Source of the DNA: Desulfobacteraceae bacterium
Lineage (GTDB): Bacteria > Desulfobacterota > DSM-4660 > Desulfatiglandales > JALVMZ01
Assembly: GCA_027032655.1 (NCBI GenBank)
Contig: JALVMZ010000229.1
Span: forward strand, 1 to 15,345
DNA length: 15,345 bases
Direction of reading: 5' to 3'
Shown: in pieces, positions 8,116 to 14,760 of the stretch
How positions within the stretch are numbered: the first letter of the stretch is position 1
Layout: each line of letters begins with the position of its first letter
Notes under the pieces: model-generated
Told to the model about the DNA's origin: nothing
Database searches by the model: none
Seen by the model: the letters and a program-made list of their open reading frames with translations, nothing else
Position numbers and translations under genes: made by a program

Positions 8116-8137
8116 ATGGTTAAAAGATCACCATTTT
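8116..8137 (+). terminator. Weak candidate terminator after the envelope operon
   Basis: ATGGT (8116-8120) can pair with ACCAT (8130-8134) over a 9-base loop, followed by a short T-run (TTTT, 8134-8137). The stem has only 5 pairs. It sits 17 bases after the operon's last stop, between convergent genes, which is the right place for a terminator. Confidence 0.3.
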
Positions 8138-8187
8138 AGATTACTGACATCAATAAATATCTTTTTCCCTGCCACTACTCAACAGAG

Positions 8188-8982
8188 TCAATTTTTCAAT
8201 TTTTTAATAAGATTGTTAATTCCTTCCCGTTGAATTATACTTCCCAGTCTCTCTCCTTTTCTGGAATTGTCCATATAATAGTCTATTATATGATCAACCA
8301 CCTGGATTGCCTCATCTTTACTGAATATTTCTCCCAGATCATACCCGAGCATGGGATGTCTTCCGAGTTTACCACCAATAAGTATCCTGTAACCTGATTT
8401 TCCTGATATCAGGTGTCCTTCTTCGCATGCCCTGATACAGGCTCCACACATAAGGCAGAGCTTATGGTTTATCACCGGGCCGTCTTCATGCATCTCAATG
8501 GCAGATTCCCTGCACGCCTCAATACATCTCATACAATGGATACATTCATTCCCTGATTTTTCAACCCTGGTTGCACCTATAAGTCCAATATCTACTATCT
8601 GTGGTCTTGAGCATGCATTGGGGCAATCAGAGATTGATATCCTGAATTGATGATGCATCTTAAGTTTGCCTTCAACGGAACTGAGAAGGAATCCCTTTAT
8701 ATCCTTTTGCTCCAGTAATGTCTCAAGTCTTTCAATCAAGTCTCCTTGCTCTATTATGCTATTGGGACAACCTGAAGGACCAAAGCAGGTCTCAATTTCA
8801 TAACCCTTAATCTCTTTATCCATCTTTTTTAGATATTCCATCTGTGCCATCTTGATATGCATTAATCTCACAATATCGCTACCCATGGATTTTGCCTTTT
8901 CTTCCACCTTAGTTCTTACCCTCTTTCTTATGAAAAAGGGAACCCTTGATATTGCCTTCTCAGCCTCTTTATCCCATTTCAT
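8188..8982 (-). CDS. Compact siroheme sulfite/nitrite reductase-like ferredoxin protein (Dsr-like)
   Basis: A 264-residue cytoplasmic protein; the ATG at 8982 has GAGGGATG upstream. Residues 1-45 (WDKEAEKAISRVPFFIRKR then VEEKAKSMG) match the PCP_red-type helical domain often found on ferredoxin-like reductases. Residues 66-124 carry the siroheme/4Fe-4S pattern C66-x5-C72 ... C120-x3-C124, with CFGPSGCPNS and SDCPNACSRP. A two-cluster ferredoxin follows (C147, C150, C153, C157; C176, C179, C182, C186), then GYRILIGGKLGRHP, a signature of the sulfite/nitrite reductase domain. It is much shorter than DsrA/DsrB or AsrC and lacks their N-terminal half, so it resembles the small Dsr-like proteins of anaerobes. 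Siroheme binding and electron transfer are likely; whether it reduces sulfite or nitrite cannot be told. An FNR-type box lies upstream. Confidence 0.85.
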   Translation of the reverse strand: MKWDKEAEKAISRVPFFIRKRVRTKVEEKAKSMGSDIVRLMHIKMAQMEYLKKMDKEIKGYEIETCFGPSGCPNSIIEQGDLIERLETLLEQKDIKGFLLSSVEGKLKMHHQFRISISDCPNACSRPQIVDIGLIGATRVEKSGNECIHCMRCIEACRESAIEMHEDGPVINHKLCLMCGACIRACEEGHLISGKSGYRILIGGKLGRHPMLGYDLGEIFSKDEAIQVVDHIIDYYMDNSRKGERLGSIIQREGINNLIKKLKN

Positions 8983-9147
8983 AATACATCCCTCTTATTT
9001 TTATTATTAATATCCCCTTTTTAATCCATATAAATTGATTTAAATCAAAATATAATTGATATATTCGAATATTATTGATAGCATTTTGATATGTTAATTG
9101 AGTAATTTTAAAATTATAACTGTCAAGTTAAATCAGTGAGGGTAAAG
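8983..9147. promoter_or_regulatory. Divergent promoter region between the Dsr-like and DUF4384 genes
   Basis: A very AT-rich 165-base region. Centred on the FNR box (9035-9048), a -10-like TATTAA faces left (minus strand, 9012-9007) and TATTAT faces right (9070-9075). Each hexamer centre is about 31-32 bases from the centre of the box, as expected for class II activation in both directions. A 12-base palindrome, ATATTCGAATAT (9061-9072), overlaps the rightward -10. Confidence 0.4.
9035..9048. promoter_or_regulatory. Perfect FNR-consensus box in the divergent promoter
   Basis: TTGATTTAAATCAA is exactly the FNR consensus TTGAT-N4-ATCAA and a full palindrome. Its place between two divergent genes, at about -41 from a -10-like hexamer on either side, suggests oxygen-responsive activation of one or both. 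In such AT-rich DNA a chance match is possible, but the full consensus together with the spacing argues against it. Confidence 0.6.
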
Positions 9148-9840
9148 ATGAAAAGGGGATATAAATTATTTTCTTTATTTATTTCAATATTTTTTCTTCT
9201 ATCTATACTCATCACCCACCATTTAACAGCAGAAAAAATAGATGATATTCAGTTTTTATGGGCATTTGGAACCATAAAAGAGTCCCCAGATGGCATGAAG
9301 CTTGTTCCGATTACTCAGGATATGGTGCTTTATACAGGTGATAAAATAAAGATGTTCATTAAACCTGAGAAGAGGTGTTATATTTACCTGATTTATCATA
9401 GTTCTCAAGGAGATATTCAGGTGCTTTTCCCATATAGATTTGAGGAGATGGCATCCAAACAGTTTTATCAAAGCATGTATTATATTCCTCAAGGGGAAGA
9501 ATGGTTCGAGCTGGATGAAAACACCGGGTTTGAGACATTTCATTTGCTTGTATCCACCAGGAGGCTTATAAATCTTGAGTCTCTTATAAATCGCTATGAA
9601 ACAGTTGGTTCCAAAAAGAAACATTTACTTGCAACTCAGATACTTGATGAGATTAAGCAAATTAGATGGAAAAATAGGAAATTTAAGACATTTGCTGAAA
9701 AGCCTGTAACTATAATGGGACAGGTCAGGGGGGCTTCCCGAAAGCCCTTGATAAAATGGGTGCCTGACATTTCAACCATTGCAGTGAGGATAACTGCAAA
9801 GGATTTCTACAGCAGGACATTTACGATTGATCACAGATAA
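9148..9840 (+). CDS. Exported DUF4384-domain protein
   Basis: A 230-residue protein. An in-frame GTG at 9136 is possible, but the ATG at 9148 is preferred: GAGGG lies 5 bases upstream and the protein then starts MKRGYKLF. A signal peptide or anchor spans residues 5-28. Residues about 55-140 match DUF4384: LYTGDKIKMFIKP, then CYIYLIYHSSQGDIQVLFP, ending FETFHLLVSTRRL. DUF4384 domains are often found with caspase-like, FecR or surface proteins; no enzymatic role is established. A Lys/Arg-rich helical segment (155-182) and a C-terminal beta tail follow. The gene overlaps the CHASE2 cyclase gene by 14 bases, so the two are probably made together, and this protein may interact with the cyclase's periplasmic domain. 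That partnership is inference from coupling and shared location. Confidence 0.85.
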   Translation: MKRGYKLFSLFISIFFLLSILITHHLTAEKIDDIQFLWAFGTIKESPDGMKLVPITQDMVLYTGDKIKMFIKPEKRCYIYLIYHSSQGDIQVLFPYRFEEMASKQFYQSMYYIPQGEEWFELDENTGFETFHLLVSTRRLINLESLINRYETVGSKKKHLLATQILDEIKQIRWKNRKFKTFAEKPVTIMGQVRGASRKPLIKWVPDISTIAVRITAKDFYSRTFTIDHR

Positions 9841-12172
9841 AAGGAAAAGGTCAAGATTTGTTTTTTTCCTGATCCTGTGCTCTTTTATTTCCGCACATCT
9901 ATGTTTTTTTCTGCTTCCAGATATTTTTAATATATTCAATCTCCATGTAATTGATCAGTTTTACATGCTGAGGGCATCATATGATAGGTTTCGCCTTCCC
10001 TATGACACAAGGGTTGCTCATATTGATATTAATAACAGCACCATAAAGACTCTGAAAAGGGCATATCTCAGAAGAACTCATTTCGCAAAGGTTATTGAAA
10101 ATCTGAGCTCAATGGAGGTCTCAGCGCAGGTATATGACTTTATTTTTCCTGCCCGGCTTGAAGGAAAAGGGGACGCAGAGCTCATAAATTCAACAAGGAG
10201 GGCAGGAAATGTATATTTTGGTATTGCATTTCGATTGGACAATAGAAAGCCCTCTGTAAAAGTGCTAAGTGAGGATGAGGCTGTAAAGTATCTGGATAAG
10301 ACAAAATGGGATATAAAAATAAAAGGTAATCCGGATAGTATGTATGTGGGCATAAAACCCCTTGTAACATTCCCTGAGCTTGCATATGCCTCAAAAGGGC
10401 TTGGCTCCCTTAGCATTCGTTTTGACAGGGATGGTGTGTTAAGAAGGGTGCCTCTTTTGATTCGATATAAGGATTCCTATTATCCAATTCTTCCATTAAG
10501 GGTGGTATGTGATTATCTCGATGTAGGTCCGGAAGATATCATTGTGGAACCTGGGAAAAGTGTAACGCTCAGGAATGTAAAAGATGTAAATAATCCGAAA
10601 TTGCATGATATAGTCATCCCCATTGATAATCAATGCAATATGATTGTTAATTTTATTGGCCCATGGGGTGTAATGGCCCACTATAATTTTGCAGATGTTA
10701 TGCTTGCATCCCGTGACCGATTTGAGCTTGAAATGTGGCGCGAAGAAATGAAGGGTAAGATAGTTGTTGTATCAGATGTATCAACTGGATCCACTGATGT
10801 GGGGCCTGTGCCAACGGATAATAATTTCCCCTTAAGTGGTGTTCATACAAATATCATTAATTCCATACTCACAGAATCATTCCTGAGTGAGGCATCAACT
10901 GCCCATATGATACTTATAGAATTGTTGATCCTTGTAATCCTGGGTTTTCTCTCAATCAGGTTTTCATCCCTCTATTTTTCAATTGGAACAGTCTTTCTGG
11001 GTGCGGTTTACCTGGGCTTCTCTGTGTTTAGCTTTTTATACTGGCATACCATATTCAATGTTGTTCGACCCCTCCTTATGATGTTTATTGCCCTTACATC
11101 CATAGTGGTGTATCGCTATATTCAGGAAGAAAGGGAAAGGATGGAGACACTCAGGCAGAGGGATTTTATCAGGGATACCTTTGGCAGGTACCTGAGCAAT
11201 GAAGTGGTTGATGAACTGCTGGGCTCACCATCCCGTCTTGATATGGGGGGAGAGATCAGAGAGGTAACATTCCTTGTATCAGATTTAAGGGGATTTACTG
11301 CACTCTCCACCCAACTGGGTCCCGCTGAGTTGATAAGCATACTGAATCGTTATCTGGAATGCATGGTGGATGTGATTGCAGGATTCAGAGGCACAGTAAA
11401 TGAGATTGAAGGAGATGGGATACTCGCCTTTTTTGGTGCACCGCTGAAAAGTGAGGATGATGCGGAGCGAGCAGTTGCATGTGCAATTGAAATGCAGATT
11501 GCACTGGAGAAATTCAATGAAAAGCAAAGGGAGTTGGGTCTTCCTGAGCTTTCAATGGGAATAGGAATAAACACTGGTGATGTGGTTGTGGGGAACATTG
11601 GCTCAACAAAAAGGGCAAAGTATGGTGCCATAGGAAGTGCCATTAACACAGCTTACAGGGTTGAATCTTACACTGTTGGGGGGCAGATACTGATCAGTCC
11701 CAGCACATATGAAAGGGTAAAGTCAATAGTTGATGTAAAAGATATGCTGAATGTTAGGTTTAAGGGCCTGGCTGAGCCCGTTACCCTTTACAGTGTAACA
11801 GGAATAAATGGCAAATATCGAATACACCTGACCGAAAAGGCACCTTATCCTTTTGTAACATTATCAAAACCATTAAAGGTCATATGTTATGAGTTAAAGG
11901 GAAAGACCGTGTCAGAAAAACCAGTAGAAGGCCTCATAACCCGGGTGGCTGATCCCAGGGCTGAGATTAGTATGAACACACATATTAAAAAGCTTACAAA
12001 TCTAAAGATGGACTTTATTGCTGGAAAGGATGAAAATATTTCATCTGCGTATTCAAAGGTAATATCTGTGAACAGGAAAGAATCCGAAAAGGACAGATAC
12101 CGAATAATAATAGAATTTACCTATCTGCCTGAAAATATAAAAAATTTATTAAAAACCTTAAAAGAAGGCTAA
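9827..12172 (+). CDS. CHASE2-domain class III nucleotide cyclase with PilZ-like tail
   Basis: A 781-residue inner-membrane protein. TTG at 9827 is the only start that keeps the first membrane helix (residues 11-30); it lies inside the previous gene, with a weak AGCAGGA upstream. Residues about 35-355 form a periplasmic CHASE2 sensor domain (AHIDINNSTIK near the start; GKIVVVSDVSTGSTDVG near the end). Three membrane helices follow (361-430), then a helical linker. The class III cyclase domain spans 475-660: metal-binding Asp486 (VSDLRGFT) and Asp530 (EGDGILAFFG), and transition-state Asn607 and Arg611 (INTAYR) are all present, so it should be active. The base-selecting positions hold Glu526 and Gly600 rather than Lys and Asp/Thr, so cGMP is as plausible a product as cAMP. 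Residues 675-781 resemble a PilZ domain but lack its RxxxR and D/N-x-S-x-x-G motifs. Confidence 0.92.
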   Translation: MITDKRKRSRFVFFLILCSFISAHLCFFLLPDIFNIFNLHVIDQFYMLRASYDRFRLPYDTRVAHIDINNSTIKTLKRAYLRRTHFAKVIENLSSMEVSAQVYDFIFPARLEGKGDAELINSTRRAGNVYFGIAFRLDNRKPSVKVLSEDEAVKYLDKTKWDIKIKGNPDSMYVGIKPLVTFPELAYASKGLGSLSIRFDRDGVLRRVPLLIRYKDSYYPILPLRVVCDYLDVGPEDIIVEPGKSVTLRNVKDVNNPKLHDIVIPIDNQCNMIVNFIGPWGVMAHYNFADVMLASRDRFELEMWREEMKGKIVVVSDVSTGSTDVGPVPTDNNFPLSGVHTNIINSILTESFLSEASTAHMILIELLILVILGFLSIRFSSLYFSIGTVFLGAVYLGFSVFSFLYWHTIFNVVRPLLMMFIALTSIVVYRYIQEERERMETLRQRDFIRDTFGRYLSNEVVDELLGSPSRLDMGGEIREVTFLVSDLRGFTALSTQLGPAELISILNRYLECMVDVIAGFRGTVNEIEGDGILAFFGAPLKSEDDAERAVACAIEMQIALEKFNEKQRELGLPELSMGIGINTGDVVVGNIGSTKRAKYGAIGSAINTAYRVESYTVGGQILISPSTYERVKSIVDVKDMLNVRFKGLAEPVTLYSVTGINGKYRIHLTEKAPYPFVTLSKPLKVICYELKGKTVSEKPVEGLITRVADPRAEISMNTHIKKLTNLKMDFIAGKDENISSAYSKVISVNRKESEKDRYRIIIEFTYLPENIKNLLKTLKEG

Positions 12173-14532
12173 TTCAATTTTATAGTTCTCACTGCCCTAA
12201 TTGATAATTTTTCAGGGTGATAATAAAAGTCAGGGACAGGTCCACCCTCCATGGCATTTCCTTCATATGCCACCCCTTTTGAAAAATCCATAATATGTTT
12301 CAATATTACTGATACCTCTTTTGGATTGCCAACATATGTATCCGAACTCCAGCACCTCTTGATACGACTGGTGAATATATCTGAAATATAGATTCCTTTT
12401 TTATTAGGCCTTGATTCAAGCAGTGAATATAATTCCTCTATGGTGGGCATGCGCCAGTCATCAAAACCTCCAAAACGCTTTTCATTCATATCCTTTATAT
12501 GATTTTCAGCTTCACGATAGTAAACCCCTTGAGCACCATTCTTTTCCCACATGAGCCCTGTTGCCCTGTCCGTTATTGTTCCATCACCATTATCCACAAA
12601 GCTATTGGGGAAATCGCCATCTGTATTTAGGTTTTTATTAAAGAAGTTATAAATCTTATTGGTTTTTGCAATATCTCTTTTATCCAGTGCTTCTGGTTCG
12701 CTCCTTAAAGTTATCCTTTTAATATCCCTCTCAGTTACTCCTTTTGGGATGGATGCAACCCTTTGAGAAGGCATTTTCTTCTTTGTTCCCCTTACACTCC
12801 TTACCGCTTTTACATATAATCTTGATTGAAAGTCATCTTTATATTTAGAAATAATAGCTTTATTAAATGACACAGCCAGTTTATAGTTGCCAAAATCATG
12901 ATCCATATAAGGAGATTTACTGCCGTCTGCACTCCAGAAGGTATTCTTTCCCCCAGCAAATAGAGTGGAAATATAAAGACCATTGTTCATGGGTTTGGGT
13001 TCAATCAGAGATGCAAGCTCTTCTATTGTTGGGATGCGCCAGTCACTGTATCCAGCAAATCGCTTTTTGTTCAATTCTGAGATGTATTTCTTAACTTCGT
13101 AATAATTGAGCGGCCTTTGTGATCCCCCTTTCTGCCACATAAGCCCTGTTGAAAGGTCGGTGATGGTTCCATCACCATTATCAACGAATTTGTTTGGGAA
13201 ATCGCCATGGGGGTTTTTATCTTTTACAAAGAAATTATATTTATCTATTATTCTATCCAGTTCTTCAATAAATAGATAATCATCAGGGATACTTCTCAGT
13301 CTTACTGTTTTAATTATAGAGTTTTTTTTCGGCAGTGATGCAATCTGAATCTTTTTGGAGAACTCCTCTTTAAGTCTATTCATTTTCTTTTGCATCATCT
13401 TCTTCTCTAACTTGAATCTTTCAAGCTCTCTTTCCATCACTTTTATGCGGGAATTTTTCTCCAGATCTTTTTGAGATGTTTCTTTTTTCTCCTGTTCAAT
13501 CCTCCTTTTCTGCTCCTCTAACTTTGCCTGCTGAAGCTCAATCATGAGCCTTATCTGTTTTAAGAGTTCCTCATTTCTTTTCCTCTCTTCCCTTAGCTTC
13601 CTCAACTCCTCAGCAAGTGCGCGTTCAACCTTTGCTTTTTCATCTTCTCCCTTCTCCACCTTCTTTTCCCGCCACATGTTTTTGGGCACAAATATAAAAT
13701 CACCCTTGTCCAGTTTTGGATTATTTATCTTTCCATACTGTGGATGCTGAGCCCCCTTTGAATAATTTACCACATTTGTCTGAATATACATCCCCAGCTC
13801 AGAACCCGTGATGTATCCATCACTGTTAAGATCTCCATCTCCATCTACTGCCTGCAAAAAAACCTCCTTAAAAATAGATCTGTCAGGAACCTGCTCCCCT
13901 TCTGAGCCGGCTGTTATGAATTGCCTGACCGGTTTTGCGGATTTTTCGCTTATATCCACCGGGACGGCCCTAACTAAAGTGAATATGGAGCCAGAGAAGC
14001 AGGAATCAAAGAGCATTAGCACATGTTTTGCCCTGGTCTTTAAGGCTAAGGACTCTATTTCCTTCATGGATACCGCCTTGTCATCAAAACCTAAGGGGTC
14101 CCTCTCCTTTAAAGGACAATCAGATGGCACAATGTATCCCAGCTTGGTGCCATCTGCCAGAGTAATTGTTTCGCCATGTCCTGCAAAATAAAAAAGACAT
14201 GCCCTATCAGTAACTGCACCTGTTACAAAGGCAAATTCCCTGAGCGCATTCTTTAGGTCATCTGATTTTGGATTGTGAAGGACCTTTACATGAAATCCGT
14301 GTGCCTTCAGCAGTTCTGCAACCTCATCACAGTCATGGATAGCGCCTGGGAGATTCGGCCATCCTTTTGTGTATTTCCCCACACCAACCACAAGGGCATA
14401 ATAGTCCTTATACAGGTAAAGAGTCTTGCCTTTTTGAAGACTTACTTTAATACCCCTTGTAGTGGATGGAAGTGTATTTGATGGAAAAGCAATGAGTAAG
14501 AAAAGAATCAATACCTTAAATATACTTCTCAT
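12169..14532 (-). CDS. Exported caspase-like (C14) protein with coiled coil and two DUF1566 domains
   Basis: A 787-residue protein. The ATG at 14532 is chosen over an upstream in-frame one (14577) because GAGAGGG precedes it and the product starts with a signal peptide (MRSIFKVLILFLLIAF). Residues 40-285 are a caspase/metacaspase-like domain with His119 (YFAGHGE) and Cys178 (DSCFSG), so the catalytic pair is intact. An EF-hand-type loop, D234-x-N236-x-D238-G-x-I-x-x-x-E245, lies inside the domain, hinting at calcium binding. Residues about 290-395 form a Lys/Glu-rich coiled coil. Two DUF1566 (Lcl C-terminal) domains follow, about 440-580 and 635-785, each with FVDNGDGTITD, GLMW, DWRxPTIEEL and a final AVR. 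Bacterial secreted caspases cleave after basic residues in studied cases; the target here is unknown. The stop overlaps that of the convergent cyclase gene by 4 bases. Confidence 0.92.
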   Translation of the reverse strand: MRSIFKVLILFLLIAFPSNTLPSTTRGIKVSLQKGKTLYLYKDYYALVVGVGKYTKGWPNLPGAIHDCDEVAELLKAHGFHVKVLHNPKSDDLKNALREFAFVTGAVTDRACLFYFAGHGETITLADGTKLGYIVPSDCPLKERDPLGFDDKAVSMKEIESLALKTRAKHVLMLFDSCFSGSIFTLVRAVPVDISEKSAKPVRQFITAGSEGEQVPDRSIFKEVFLQAVDGDGDLNSDGYITGSELGMYIQTNVVNYSKGAQHPQYGKINNPKLDKGDFIFVPKNMWREKKVEKGEDEKAKVERALAEELRKLREERKRNEELLKQIRLMIELQQAKLEEQKRRIEQEKKETSQKDLEKNSRIKVMERELERFKLEKKMMQKKMNRLKEEFSKKIQIASLPKKNSIIKTVRLRSIPDDYLFIEELDRIIDKYNFFVKDKNPHGDFPNKFVDNGDGTITDLSTGLMWQKGGSQRPLNYYEVKKYISELNKKRFAGYSDWRIPTIEELASLIEPKPMNNGLYISTLFAGGKNTFWSADGSKSPYMDHDFGNYKLAVSFNKAIISKYKDDFQSRLYVKAVRSVRGTKKKMPSQRVASIPKGVTERDIKRITLRSEPEALDKRDIAKTNKIYNFFNKNLNTDGDFPNSFVDNGDGTITDRATGLMWEKNGAQGVYYREAENHIKDMNEKRFGGFDDWRMPTIEELYSLLESRPNKKGIYISDIFTSRIKRCWSSDTYVGNPKEVSVILKHIMDFSKGVAYEGNAMEGGPVPDFYYHPEKLSIRAVRTIKLN
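12546..13209 (-). repeat. Diverged tandem repeat encoding the two DUF1566 domain starts
   Basis: The segments at about 12546-12630 and 13130-13209 are recognisably similar at the DNA level (for example AGCCCTGTTG, then GGTTCCATCACCATTATC or close to it, then GGGAAATCGCCAT). They encode the FPN-FVDNGDGTITD-GLMW part of each domain. The copies are about 585 bases apart and clearly diverged, so the duplication is old. Confidence 0.6.
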
Positions 14533-14666
14533 TTTAATCCCTCTCTTTTTTAAGGGATTGATAAGAAATATAAACAAATCAGTAAGTTAATGAGAGATTT
14601 GAAAAGTTGCTTTTTAACCCTCCTTAAAACCTATGGGATTGCCCGTGAACTTAAAAATTATATTTT

Positions 14667-14693
14667 CCATATAAAAAGATAGTTTTTATGTGG
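14667..14693. repeat. 11-pair hairpin in the leader of the caspase gene
   Basis: CCATATAAAAA (14667-14677) and TTTTTATGTGG (14683-14693) pair completely on the plus strand with one U-G, around a 5-base loop (GATAG). On the minus strand, the strand of the caspase mRNA, the same position is an A-C mismatch. TTTT follows on the plus side, so it could be a plus-strand terminator; on the minus side it would be a 5'-leader structure. Confidence 0.35.
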
Positions 14694-14727
14694 TTTTACA
14701 GAAATTTTAAAAAAATTTATTTTTTAA

Positions 14728-14757
14728 ATTTTAATTCTTTTTTATTATTAAAGTCAA
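14728..14757 (-). promoter_or_regulatory. Candidate promoter of the caspase/DUF1566 gene
   Basis: Read on the minus strand: TTGACT (14757-14752), an 18-base spacer, and TAAAAT (14733-14728). Both hexamers differ from consensus at one base. It starts only 4 bases beyond the RmuC stop and implies a leader of about 190 bases containing the hairpin at 14667-14693. The surrounding 14700-14735 is almost pure A/T and can itself fold into an A-T stem. Confidence 0.45.
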
Positions 14758-14760
14758 GAT

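Larger units (their letters stand above)
14533..14760. other. Intergenic leader between rmuC and the caspase gene
   Basis: A 228-base A/T-rich gap between two minus-strand genes. It holds the candidate promoter and hairpin listed separately. A purine-rich AAGGAGGG read on the minus strand (about 14625-14618) has no start codon close behind, so it is probably not a ribosome site. No open frame of note and no convincing terminator for rmuC. Confidence 0.5.

Noticed and set aside
13808..14191. A 127-codon plus-strand open frame opposite the caspase domain
   Set aside because: It is antisense to the conserved catalytic region, so the frame is a by-product of that coding sequence.
14578..14660. 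Possible c-di-GMP (GEMM-I) riboswitch in the caspase leader, suggested by CACGGGCAATCC on the minus strand
   Set aside because: The other conserved parts (the GGGACGCAAAGCC core and the paired GGUAG...CC arm) are missing, so the likeness is limited to one short stretch.
14700..14735. A/T-only inverted repeat as a terminator for rmuC
   Set aside because: The stem has no G-C pairs, it overlaps the best promoter candidate for the next gene, and such folding is expected by chance in pure A/T sequence.
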